Source: Clostridium sp. CAG:609 (lineage in GTDB: Bacteria; Bacillota_I; Bacilli_A; RF39; UBA660). Taken from it: a DNA stretch of 64,000 bases. Positions 1 through 7,995 of this stretch are shown here, piece after piece. The stretch covers positions 1 through 64,000 of the forward strand of contig FR903540.1 in assembly GCA_000438075.1 (NCBI GenBank). The letters run 5' to 3'. A program made the translations under genes and the position numbers. The first letter of the stretch is position 1, and the number at the start of each line of letters is the position of its first letter. Below the pieces are notes generated by a model. It was not told where the DNA came from. It ran no database searches and was given only the letters and a program-made list of their open reading frames with translations.

Positions 1-72
1 GAAAAATAATTTTCTCTTTTTAATAACCCTCTTTTTTATTAATGTCTACTATTTGGGGTTCACATCACGTAG

Positions 73-1002
73 TTATTCTTTTATTTTGTTTGTTGTTTGA
101 AAGTTTAATTTTACATAATTATTTAGAATATCTATACCTTGTTCTTTTACTAATTTTTGAGTAAATTCTATTACACTTGGACCTGCACCTTTTGGTACTT
201 CTTGATTTAGTTCTTTACTCATTTTATACATTTCTTGTAAGAAAATATATCTACTTATGATTGATGCACATGCAACACTTAGACATTGATCTTCAGCTTT
301 TGGTGTAAATGTTATATCTGTTACTTTATTTGGAACATTTATTAAATAATTATAATAACTTTTTGGTGTAGTAAATTGATCAACTACGATTAAGTCATAT
401 GGATAATTTTTATTCTTTAGACTAGTTAATACTTTGTTATGTAGTATTGCTTTTATTTTGTTCATATTTACTTCATCATGATTTAATGTATTATATTCTT
501 TATTTGTTAATATGTATGCTTGGTAGGGAATTTCTTTCATTATAATAGGTGCGATTTTCTTTATTTTATCATCAGTTATTTTTTTAGAGTCCATTACTTT
601 TAAATCTTGAAGTAGGGCTTGTTTATCAGTTGATACGTATGTTGCACAAACTACGATTGGTCCAAAGTAGTCACCAGTACCAACTTCATCAGAACCAATG
701 GTGTTATATTTGTTATAATTTTTCTTTGAGGTATCACTCTTTTTTTTACTTTTTTCTTTACCGGTTTTTATGTCTATGTCTCTATCATTATATTTTTTTT
801 CCATTTCAATCCATATTCTTGCATCAATATCAGCAGATATTCCTTGAAACATAATTTTACCAGATTCATACATAGTTACAATTGTTCCAGCTTCTTCAGC
901 TTGAAATATAGCATAGGGAGGTGTTTTATCCCTTTTTAAATTTTCATAATACTTAATTATTTTAGGTTTTATATTGTCACTTACTTTGAATACTATTGTC
1001 AT
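73..1002 (-). CDS. rnhC: Ribonuclease HIII
   Basis: Cleaves the RNA strand of RNA/DNA hybrids; RNase HIII is the Gram-positive form of type 2 RNase H. The 309-residue length fits the family. The N-terminal ~90 residues form the TBP-like substrate-binding domain and the catalytic domain begins near residue 100 with IGSDEVGTGDYFGP, carrying the Asp and Glu metal ligands. Further acidic positions are in VMDSKKI and VVDQF. On the minus strand AAAGGAAAAAAATT precedes the ATG. The gene is divergent from cvpA; the 119-bp gap must hold both promoters. rnhC-cvpA adjacency is common in Firmicutes. Confidence 0.95.
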   Translation of the reverse strand: MTIVFKVSDNIKPKIIKYYENLKRDKTPPYAIFQAEEAGTIVTMYESGKIMFQGISADIDARIWIEMEKKYNDRDIDIKTGKEKSKKKSDTSKKNYNKYNTIGSDEVGTGDYFGPIVVCATYVSTDKQALLQDLKVMDSKKITDDKIKKIAPIIMKEIPYQAYILTNKEYNTLNHDEVNMNKIKAILHNKVLTSLKNKNYPYDLIVVDQFTTPKSYYNYLINVPNKVTDITFTPKAEDQCLSVACASIISRYIFLQEMYKMSKELNQEVPKGAGPSVIEFTQKLVKEQGIDILNNYVKLNFQTTNKIKE

Positions 1003-1121
1003 AATTTTTTTCCTTTCTAATTTATTTTAACACAAGTTTTAGTAAATTGTCTATAAATTAGTAATTTTAACTTTATTTTTGGGAATATTTATAATATAAT
1101 TAATATAAGGAGTAGATAAAA

Positions 1122-1823
1122 ATGAGTATGTTTAGTGCGATATTAATATTAATAGTATTATTTTATGGGGTTTATGGTTTTAAAAGAGGAGTTATTAAAA
1201 CCGGAGTATCTTTGGTTGGTACAATAGCTATTTTAGTTATTTCGTATGTTTTTAAGGATTATTTGGCTAGTATTTTAATGGAACATTTACCATTCTTTAA
1301 TTTTGGAGGAATATTCAATGGTATATCATCAATTAATATATTAATGTATGAAATGATATCATTTATATTTATATTTATAATTTTATATTGTATATTAAAT
1401 ATATTACTTTCTTTATCAGGTTTAATTGAAAAAATATTAAAGATGACTATTATTTTAGCTATACCATCAAAGATATTAGGAGCTATACTTGGTTTAATTG
1501 AAGGTATAATTGTTGCTTATTTAGTTTCTTTTATATTTATTCATATACCTGCTACAGAAGAATATGTTATGAATAGTAAAACATCTATAGTGCTTTTAGA
1601 AAGAACTCCGTTTATTGGAGAAATGGCTTTAAAAACTACACTTGCTTTAGAAGAGATAAATAATGATTTAAAAGAAGTTAAGACTGAAGATGATATAGAA
1701 AAAGCAAATTTAAAAGTTTTACATACATTAATATATTATAAATTAATTGATCAGAAAGATGCACAAAAACTTATAGATGATAAAAAGATTGTATTTAAAA
1801 ATAATGTTGAAGTAGGAGGTTAG
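1122..1823 (+). CDS. CvpA family membrane protein
   Basis: Inner-membrane protein of the CvpA (colicin V production) family, 233 residues. Four hydrophobic segments fall at about residues 3-22, 28-48, 72-98 and 108-142, followed by a cytoplasmic tail. The family motif FYGVYGFKRGVIKTG lies in the first membrane hairpin. Its role in Firmicutes is not firmly established. AAGGAG lies ahead of the ATG. The ribosome-binding site of the thioredoxin gene is inside the last codons, so the two genes are co-transcribed and probably translationally coupled. Confidence 0.85.
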   Translation: MSMFSAILILIVLFYGVYGFKRGVIKTGVSLVGTIAILVISYVFKDYLASILMEHLPFFNFGGIFNGISSINILMYEMISFIFIFIILYCILNILLSLSGLIEKILKMTIILAIPSKILGAILGLIEGIIVAYLVSFIFIHIPATEEYVMNSKTSIVLLERTPFIGEMALKTTLALEEINNDLKEVKTEDDIEKANLKVLHTLIYYKLIDQKDAQKLIDDKKIVFKNNVEVGG

Positions 1824-1824
1824 T

Positions 1825-2112
1825 ATGGTTAAATATTTAGAAAATGAAAGTGAATTTGATGAATTAATAAAGGGAAGAGTGTTAGTTGATTTTTATGCTG
1901 ATTGGTGTGGTCCTTGTAAAAGACTTATGCCAATTTTAGAAGATATCAAAGATATTGATATATTAAAGGTTAATGTTGATTCTTTTGGAGATTTATCAAG
2001 AAGCTTTGGTATTATGAGTATACCAACGTTAATTTTATTTGATAATAAAAAAGAAATAAAGAAATCTATTGGATTTAAAACAAAAGAAGAAATACTTGAT
2101 ATGATAAAATAA
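1825..2112 (+). CDS. trxA: Thioredoxin
   Basis: Small thiol-disulfide oxidoreductase of 95 residues. The active site WCGPCK is at about residues 27-32 and the cis-proline segment SIPTLILF follows in the second half, as in classical thioredoxins. It begins one base after the cvpA stop with AGGAGG immediately upstream. The length is slightly under the ~105 usual for TrxA but the fold elements are all present. It may act as a second thioredoxin; a dedicated partner cannot be told from the sequence. Confidence 0.92.
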   Translation: MVKYLENESEFDELIKGRVLVDFYADWCGPCKRLMPILEDIKDIDILKVNVDSFGDLSRSFGIMSIPTLILFDNKKEIKKSIGFKTKEEILDMIK

Positions 2113-2126
2113 AATGGAGTAGACTA

Positions 2127-3728
2127 ATGAAACTAGATGGAAATAATAATAAAAATAAGTTATATATTATTATAATAGTGGGCCTTCTTTTTCTTTTTGT
2201 TGTGGGAATAAGTTTTGCATATTTTCAAACACAGTATGGTAATGGTGGAAAAGTTGATTTAAAAGCTAAGACTTATTCTGTTGATGAGTTATCTTTTAAT
2301 ATAGGTGAAGATATAACGATTAATCCAAATCAATTTAATTTTGCTCAAGGTAAAGGTAATTTAGAAGGGTCTACAAATGCATCAGCAATTCTAAAAGCAA
2401 ATAACAAGACTCATTTAGCTAAAATGAATTATTATGCATATGTAGTAGTAACTAAAAATGAATTTAAATATACAACTAGTGATAAAAAAGCAGAATTAGT
2501 TTTATCTGTAGAAGGACCAGATGGGGTTGTAACAACACTTCCTGATTTAGGTAATGCAATTGATGTAACAGATAATGCTGGTAATACTTTTAAAGCTTTT
2601 GATATAACAGAATTTAGTGGAGTTATTACTTTAGCGGATAATAAAGAAATTGAAGTTGCATCAAGTGATAATGGAAAGAAGCAAGAAAACTGGAAAATAA
2701 AAGTAACATTTATTAATTTAGATGAAGATCAATCAAATAATAGTGATAAGAATTTTAATGCTAATATGATGATACAAAAAGATGAATATGTACCAACAGT
2801 TGCAGATGTTTGTGCAGGTAAAACATTAAGTGATTGTGTTATTGCTCAATATACTATGTTAAATGGACATAATAATATTTATTATCATGATTCAAATTTA
2901 GCAAATGGAGCAGGAGATAATTCATATAGATTTGCCGGAGCAAATCCAAATAATTATGTATGCTTTGGTTCAGATGATACAATATGTCCAAGTGAGGATC
3001 TATATAGAATAATTGGAGTATTTGGGGATAAAGTAAAATTAATTCATGCATATGGGGCAACAACAGATATGCTTGGAACAGATGAAGGATATGCAAAAAC
3101 ATATCAAGAAGCATGGGGAAGTTCTTCTTCATATTACAAAGGAAACGGAGACTTAACAAAAATCGGTTCATATAAATGGAATAAAACAAGAGATAATACA
3201 TGGAGTACAAGCACAACTAATACAATAAATTTAAATACAAATTACTTAACATATTTAGATAGTAAAAATACAAAATGGAAAACAATGATAGCAGATACAA
3301 CATGGTATGTAGGTGGAATGACTGGAGAAAACGGAGCACTCTCAAATGCAAAAACAGCATACACTTATGAAGTTGGAGCAAATAAAGATGCAACAACAAC
3401 AGTAACATCAAAAATAGGATTAATGTATGTAAGTGACTATGGATTTGCAGCAGCACCAAGTGCATGGACAACAAAACTTAATAATTATGATGATGCAACC
3501 ATAAAAAATGAAAATTGGTTATATATAGGTTTATACGAATGGACAATTTCGCGTTATTCCGATGATTTTGGCATTGCGTTCGGTGTGTATGATGATGGCA
3601 GTGTCGGCGACAACCTTGTTGACTCTTCGCGTGGGGGTGTGCTGCGCCCGTCTTTCAGTCTTTCATCTTCGATAAAATTTACATCGGGTGAAGGCACAGC
3701 CGTAAACCCGATCCGAATAAAATTGTGA
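2127..3728 (+). CDS. Membrane-anchored surface protein with hypervariable C-terminal domain (putative DGR target)
   Basis: 533 residues. A short basic N-terminus and one hydrophobic segment (about residues 12-33, ending SFAYF) look like a SipW-type signal or membrane anchor, followed by an extracellular beta-rich region to ~225. From ~245 on there is a C-type-lectin/FGE-like domain typical of DGR targets: YRIIGVFGDKVKLI, GLMYVSDYGFA, WLYIGLYEWTIS and a terminal RPSFSLSSSIKF. The last ~60 codons change composition sharply (GC about 50% against well under 35% in the rest) and are adenine-poor. Predicted role is a displayed ligand-binding protein diversified by mutagenic retrohoming. It follows the thioredoxin gene by 14 bp. 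No reverse transcriptase is in the window. Confidence 0.8.
   Translation: MKLDGNNNKNKLYIIIIVGLLFLFVVGISFAYFQTQYGNGGKVDLKAKTYSVDELSFNIGEDITINPNQFNFAQGKGNLEGSTNASAILKANNKTHLAKMNYYAYVVVTKNEFKYTTSDKKAELVLSVEGPDGVVTTLPDLGNAIDVTDNAGNTFKAFDITEFSGVITLADNKEIEVASSDNGKKQENWKIKVTFINLDEDQSNNSDKNFNANMMIQKDEYVPTVADVCAGKTLSDCVIAQYTMLNGHNNIYYHDSNLANGAGDNSYRFAGANPNNYVCFGSDDTICPSEDLYRIIGVFGDKVKLIHAYGATTDMLGTDEGYAKTYQEAWGSSSSYYKGNGDLTKIGSYKWNKTRDNTWSTSTTNTINLNTNYLTYLDSKNTKWKTMIADTTWYVGGMTGENGALSNAKTAYTYEVGANKDATTTVTSKIGLMYVSDYGFAAAPSAWTTKLNNYDDATIKNENWLYIGLYEWTISRYSDDFGIAFGVYDDGSVGDNLVDSSRGGVLRPSFSLSSSIKFTSGEGTAVNPIRIKL
3540..3660 (+). other. Putative DGR variable region (VR)
   Basis: Codons W472 to about S512 of the surface protein. 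Only 16 of the 120 bases at 3541-3660 are A (13%) in a genome where A is over a third of bases, and most codons in the core end in C or T. That is the pattern left when AAY codons of a template are changed at their adenines. Flanking constant parts (EWTIS before, RPSFSLSS after) match the usual layout of a DGR target. The call is inferred from composition and codon pattern; no template repeat was found here. Confidence 0.7.
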
Positions 3729-3740
3729 TGAGGTGATTAT

Positions 3741-3770
3741 GCATGTCTAGGACGTAAGGGCTAGGCATGC
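3741..3770 (+). repeat. Stem-loop after the variable region (IMH-associated hairpin candidate)
   Basis: GCATGTCTAG and CTAGGCATGC form a 10-bp stem (one G-T pair) around the loop GACGTAAGGG, starting 12 bases after the stop codon. It has no U-tract, so it is not an ordinary terminator. DGR targets are known to carry a short hairpin/cruciform just downstream of the IMH that assists retrohoming; position and GC content fit. Confidence 0.6.
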
Positions 3771-3790
3771 GGGGTGCAAAAATAAAAAAC

Positions 3791-3830
3791 AATGCTGATA
3801 TTAGTTTAATACACTAATACCAGCATTTTT
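3791..3830. terminator. Bidirectional terminator between the surface protein gene and yigZ
   Basis: AATGCTG, TATTAGT, a short loop, then ACTAATA and CAGCATT followed by a T-run form a long stem with one internal mismatch. It overlaps the 3' end of the convergent yigZ gene and probably serves both. Confidence 0.7.
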
Positions 3831-4148
3831 ATATGCTCTTGTGAGTGGTCCTGCTCCTAGTTTTGTTCCTCCAAAATATCTTACTACAACTAGTAAGGTG
3901 TTTTCTTTGTTGTTTAGTTCTAGTATATTATAAAGTGGTAATCCTGCTGTTCCTCTTGGTTCTTTGTCATCACTTTTTCCTGCAGTGTTTGGTAATTTAT
4001 ATGCATAAACTATGTGTCTTGCTTTTTTGTGTTCATCTTTTAAATTTTGTAAAATTTCTTTTACTTCATCTTGTGATGTAATAGTGTAGTTGTAGGCTAA
4101 AAATTTTGATTTTTTAATTTCTATTGTATTTGTTTTAATTAACTTCAT
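3801..4148 (-). CDS. YigZ/IMPACT family protein, short form
   Basis: 115 residues matching the N-terminal UPF0029 (IMPACT) domain: a start like IKKSKFLAYNY, then ARHIVYAYKL, SDDKEPRGTAG and VVRYFGGTKLGAGPL. Bacterial YigZ is normally ~200-210 residues with a second DUF1949 domain; that half is absent and the protein ends just after the IMPACT core, next to the terminator. The role is uncertain in the family (translation-related by analogy to eukaryotic IMPACT). Divergent from uvrC. Confidence 0.85.
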   Translation of the reverse strand: MKLIKTNTIEIKKSKFLAYNYTITSQDEVKEILQNLKDEHKKARHIVYAYKLPNTAGKSDDKEPRGTAGLPLYNILELNNKENTLLVVVRYFGGTKLGAGPLTRAYKNAGISVLN

Positions 4149-4214
4149 GGTATATTTCCTCTTTTCTTATTTATTATAACATAGTATAATATAGTTTATA
4201 AAGGAGAAATAATT

Positions 4215-5999
4215 ATGCTTAGAGAAAAATTAAAAACTATACCTCATTTACCTGGTTCTTATCAAATGAGAAATATTAATAATACAGTTATATATGTTGG
4301 CAAAGCCAAGGACTTATATAAAAGAGTTAATAGTTATTTTAAAGGTAATGTTACTGGGAAAACTGCTAAAATGGTTAGTGAAGTTGTTGATTTTACTTAT
4401 ATAACTACTTCCACAGAGCAAGAGGCTTTTATACTTGAAATTAATTTAATTAAACAATATGATCCTAAGTATAATATATTACTTAAAGATGATAAGAGTT
4501 ATCCTTATATTGAATATATTAGTAAACCATATCCTAGAGTTAAAGTATCTAGGTATTTAAGTGTTAAGAAAAAAGATAAGAAGATGTTATTTGGTCCTTA
4601 TCCGAATGCATATGCTGCTAGAAAGATCGTTAATTTAATAAATAGGTTGTATCCTTTGAAAAAGTGTGAAGGAATGCCTAAGAATGTGTGTTTATATTAT
4701 CATATAGGGGAATGTTTAGGGTTTTGTGAAAAACATGTAGATAAAGATAAGTTAAATAAAATGGAGGCTGACATCTTAGAATTTCTAAGGGGTAATGATA
4801 AGATATTAATTGATAAGTTAGTAGGAAAGATTAATATGTATAGTAATAGTTTAAATTTTGAAAATGCTTTAGAGTTAAAAAAAGAATTAGATTATATAAA
4901 GATAGTGTTAGATAAGCAAAAAGTTGAATTACACGATTATGTTAATAGAGATGTAATTGGGTATTATTTTGATGAAGGTATTGTTAGTGTTGAAGTATTA
5001 TTTGTTAGAAATGGTAAGATTGTTGGAGGCAATAATGATAAGTTTTATTTGATGAGTGATTTATCAGATGAAGTAACTTCATATATTCTTAAGTTTTATG
5101 AGCGTCATGAAATACCAAAAGAGTTACTTGTGTTAAATTTAGATAGTGATAAAATGAATATAGTTAGTGAACTGCTTGCTCTAAAGGTAGTTATGCCTGT
5201 TAAAGGTATTAAGAAAAAACTCGCTGATATGGCTTATAATAATGCTAAGATTGCTTTAGAGCAAGAGCTTGAAATTATTAGAAATGATGAAAAAAGAAGT
5301 ATTATTGCTAATGATGAGTTAAGAAAATTAGTTGGGTTAGAAGTCTTAGATAGAATTGAATCATATGATAATAGTAATTTATTTGGGACATATGCTGTAT
5401 CAGGCATGGTAGTATTTAAAAATGGTAAACCATCAAAGAAGGATTATCGTAAATATAAAGTAAGTGTAGATATGAATGATGATTATAATACGATGAAAGA
5501 AATTATTTATAGAAGGTTTTATCGTGGTTTAGTTGAAAAAACTGAGATGCCTGATTTAATTCTTGTTGATGGAGGTATTACTCAGATTGGAGCTTGTAAA
5601 AGTGTATTAGATGAACTTCATTTAAATATTAAAGTATGTGGTTTAAGAAAAGATGATCATCATAGAACTAATGAATTAGTTGATGGTGATACATTAAAAG
5701 TATATGATATACCAAAGGGTAGTGATATATTTCATTATTTAACAAGAATACAAGATGAAGTACATAGATTTACTATAACTTATCATAAAACATTAAGAGA
5801 TAAAGGTAGTATTGGAAGTATTTTAGATAATATTGATGGTATTGGAAGTGTTAGAAAAAAAGAACTTATTAAAAGATTTGGAAGTATAAAGAAAATGAAG
5901 GAAGCTTCCATAGAAGAGTTATCTGGAATAATTCCAGAGACTGTTGCAATTGAATTAAAAAAATATTTAACAATGAGGGATATGGATGGAAAAGAATAA
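4215..5999 (+). CDS. uvrC: Excinuclease ABC subunit C
   Basis: Makes the dual incisions around bulky DNA lesions in the UvrABC pathway. 594 residues, full length. The GIY-YIG nuclease is at ~10-90 (LPGSYQM, then IYVGKAKDLYKRV), a UVR motif for UvrB contact is near 200-235, the RNase H-like C-terminal nuclease contains IESYDNSNLFGT and LILVDGG, and a helix-hairpin-helix pair ends the protein (IDGIGSVRKKELIKRFGS). AAAGGAG precedes the ATG. The last 14 bases overlap the rnfC-like gene. Confidence 0.97.
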   Translation: MLREKLKTIPHLPGSYQMRNINNTVIYVGKAKDLYKRVNSYFKGNVTGKTAKMVSEVVDFTYITTSTEQEAFILEINLIKQYDPKYNILLKDDKSYPYIEYISKPYPRVKVSRYLSVKKKDKKMLFGPYPNAYAARKIVNLINRLYPLKKCEGMPKNVCLYYHIGECLGFCEKHVDKDKLNKMEADILEFLRGNDKILIDKLVGKINMYSNSLNFENALELKKELDYIKIVLDKQKVELHDYVNRDVIGYYFDEGIVSVEVLFVRNGKIVGGNNDKFYLMSDLSDEVTSYILKFYERHEIPKELLVLNLDSDKMNIVSELLALKVVMPVKGIKKKLADMAYNNAKIALEQELEIIRNDEKRSIIANDELRKLVGLEVLDRIESYDNSNLFGTYAVSGMVVFKNGKPSKKDYRKYKVSVDMNDDYNTMKEIIYRRFYRGLVEKTEMPDLILVDGGITQIGACKSVLDELHLNIKVCGLRKDDHHRTNELVDGDTLKVYDIPKGSDIFHYLTRIQDEVHRFTITYHKTLRDKGSIGSILDNIDGIGSVRKKELIKRFGSIKKMKEASIEELSGIIPETVAIELKKYLTMRDMDGKE

Positions 6000-7035
6000 A
6001 AATATAATGGTTAATAAAGATATGGAGTACTTTTTAAATCCTGATTATATAAATATTAGATGTAATAAAGTATATGTTAGTAAAGATGAATATGTATATA
6101 AAAATCAAGTAATTGGGGATAATTTAGTATCTAGTGTATCTGGTTATGTTATGGATATAGCTGGTGGAGTTGTAATAATTAAAAATGATTATAGAGAGTA
6201 CAGTAAAGGTAGTAAAATACATAAAGATAATATAAGTATAGAAAGTATACTTAAGTCTTGTGTTAATAAAAGAGGTTTATTTGATAAGTTTAAAAGTAAG
6301 AGTAAGTTTAATAATTTAGTTGTTAATTCTTTGAATGATTCATTATATGTATATAATAAAGTATACTTGTTAAAAGAAAATATGAGTGATGTTTTAAGAC
6401 TTATGAATCAGTTAAGACTTCTTTATAAAATAGATAATAGTGTTTTAGTAATAAAGAATAATGAATGTAATACGTTAGATAGTTGTTTTAATCAACTGGG
6501 AAGTTACCCAGAGACTAATGTGTGCTTAGTTAATGATGAATATTTATTAGAAAATAAAGATATACTTTTAAAAAAATTAAAAATAGATGGAGATACATTG
6601 TATTTAGATGTTGAAGAATTGTTAGAGTTAAATGACTTACTTACAGGTAATGTTAGAAGCACAAAAGTTATAACAATATCAGGGGATGGTATTGACAAGA
6701 GCTTAGTAATGAGAGTTAAAAAGTATTCCTTGTTAAAAGAGATACTTCTTAAGTTTTTTGTTTTAGATAAAGATACAGATATAATTATTAATGGTTTAAT
6801 GACTGGATATAAGGTAAGTAATATAGATAATGTTATTATTGATGATAATGTTGAAAGTATTAATATCATGAAACATGTAGAATATTCTACGAGTAAATGT
6901 ATTAAATGTGGTAAATGTATTAGAGTTTGTCCTTTTGGTGTTAATATATTAAGTGGGAAAAATTTGAAAAAATGCATTAATTGTGGTCTTTGTTCATATG
7001 TGTGTCCGAGTCACATTAATTTAAGGAGAAAATAA
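5986..7035 (+). CDS. RnfC-like ferredoxin-type subunit, short
   Basis: 349 residues resembling RnfC, the soluble Fe-S subunit of the Rnf ferredoxin:NAD oxidoreductase. Near the C-terminus are two 4Fe-4S motifs, CIKCGKCIRVCP and CINCGLCSYVCP. The N-terminal ~60 residues look like the barrel-sandwich segment of RnfC (a KNQVIGDNLVSSVSGYV stretch). The glycine-rich NADH/FMN-binding region is poorly conserved. GAGGGA lies 7 bases before the ATG, inside the end of uvrC. The rnfD-like gene follows with a TAATG overlap. No rnfA, B, E or G is nearby, so a standard Rnf pump cannot be assumed. Confidence 0.75.
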   Translation: MEKNKNIMVNKDMEYFLNPDYINIRCNKVYVSKDEYVYKNQVIGDNLVSSVSGYVMDIAGGVVIIKNDYREYSKGSKIHKDNISIESILKSCVNKRGLFDKFKSKSKFNNLVVNSLNDSLYVYNKVYLLKENMSDVLRLMNQLRLLYKIDNSVLVIKNNECNTLDSCFNQLGSYPETNVCLVNDEYLLENKDILLKKLKIDGDTLYLDVEELLELNDLLTGNVRSTKVITISGDGIDKSLVMRVKKYSLLKEILLKFFVLDKDTDIIINGLMTGYKVSNIDNVIIDDNVESINIMKHVEYSTSKCIKCGKCIRVCPFGVNILSGKNLKKCINCGLCSYVCPSHINLRRK

Positions 7036-7838
7036 TGGAAGTATATGTTCATAGTAAAAATGATTTAAAGAAAAATGTTATTTATTTTTTATATTCTTTG
7101 ATACCACTTTATTTGTATGGAATTTATAAGAATGGTTATTTGTTATATCAAAGAAATTTAATTGGATTCTTAGGTATGTTTAAGCTTGTTATCTTGCTTG
7201 GTATTGGATTACTTATTTATTTTGGTATAAAAAAGAAGGTTACTTTTGATTTATTATTTGCAAGTATATTTGTTATACCTTTGTTTATGAGTGTTAATGT
7301 GAATTTTTTGGTGTATGCTGGTGGTATTCTTTTATATATTTTGCTTAGTAAATATTATGAAAATGTAAGTATTGTGATACTTGTGTTATCTTTGTTTGGA
7401 AGTTTTGCAAATAAAATGGAGGCATTAAATATATTTGATTATAGTGTATTAGATATGTTATTTGGTAGAAATATAAGTGGTATTGGAACATCTAATATTA
7501 TTTTAGGACTTGTTTTAATGATTGTATTTTGTTTTTTTAATATATATAAAAAAGATGTAAGTATTAGTGCTTTAGGAGTCTTCTTGCTACTTGCAAGCAT
7601 CTTTGATAGAAGCATGTTACTTGTTGGTAATACTTATTTTAGTTGTATTATTATAGCATCATGGAGTTTGATTAGTCCGATTTTAAAAAATGGACAGATA
7701 GTGTATGGAATACTTATTGGTGTTTTAGGTTTTATATTTATGAAATATATTAATATGTATTATGGAATGGTTTTAGCAATAAGTATTGTTAGTGGTATAC
7801 TTAGTTTGGTGGATAAATTTAGTAAGAAAATTATATAG
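7035..7838 (+). CDS. RnfD-like membrane subunit
   Basis: 267 residues, almost wholly hydrophobic with about eight to nine membrane spans. The central LFGRNISGIGTSN resembles the LFLGNIGGSIGETS segment of RnfD/NqrB proteins, and the preceding gene encodes an RnfC-like protein translated through a TAATG overlap. The SGAT-type flavinylation motif that carries covalent FMN in RnfD is not visible, so electron transfer through this subunit may differ. Confidence rests on the gene pairing and that short motif. Confidence 0.6.
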   Translation: MEVYVHSKNDLKKNVIYFLYSLIPLYLYGIYKNGYLLYQRNLIGFLGMFKLVILLGIGLLIYFGIKKKVTFDLLFASIFVIPLFMSVNVNFLVYAGGILLYILLSKYYENVSIVILVLSLFGSFANKMEALNIFDYSVLDMLFGRNISGIGTSNIILGLVLMIVFCFFNIYKKDVSISALGVFLLLASIFDRSMLLVGNTYFSCIIIASWSLISPILKNGQIVYGILIGVLGFIFMKYINMYYGMVLAISIVSGILSLVDKFSKKII

Positions 7839-7929
7839 GTTAAATAGACTTCTTGCAACATACGCAAGGGACTTTTTTCTTGTAAAACTAGAAAAGAGTG
7901 ATATTTTGATAAAAATATGTTAAAATAGT

Positions 7930-7958
7930 TTGCAAAATGGCGAAAAAAGTGTTATAAT
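7930..7958 (+). promoter_or_regulatory. Sigma-A type promoter for dnaG-rpoD-trmK
   Basis: TTGCAA and TATAAT separated by exactly 17 bases, ending ~38 bases before the dnaG start codon. Transcription from here rules out in-frame starts further upstream. Confidence 0.75.
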
Positions 7959-7995
7959 AACAACGATTTTTAACAAGGGGATAAAGGGGAATGTT

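Noticed and set aside
630..854. Long reading frame opposite rnhC, and similar frames opposite the surface protein gene, uvrC, dnaG, tkt and cotE
   Set aside because: Each lies antisense to a gene with clear family motifs, lacks ribosome-binding sites and has biased residue content (Leu/Tyr/His or Ser/Ile-rich) typical of shadow frames.
3741..3770. Hairpin after the surface protein gene as a normal terminator
   Set aside because: No T-run follows; a proper bidirectional terminator is present 20 bases further on.
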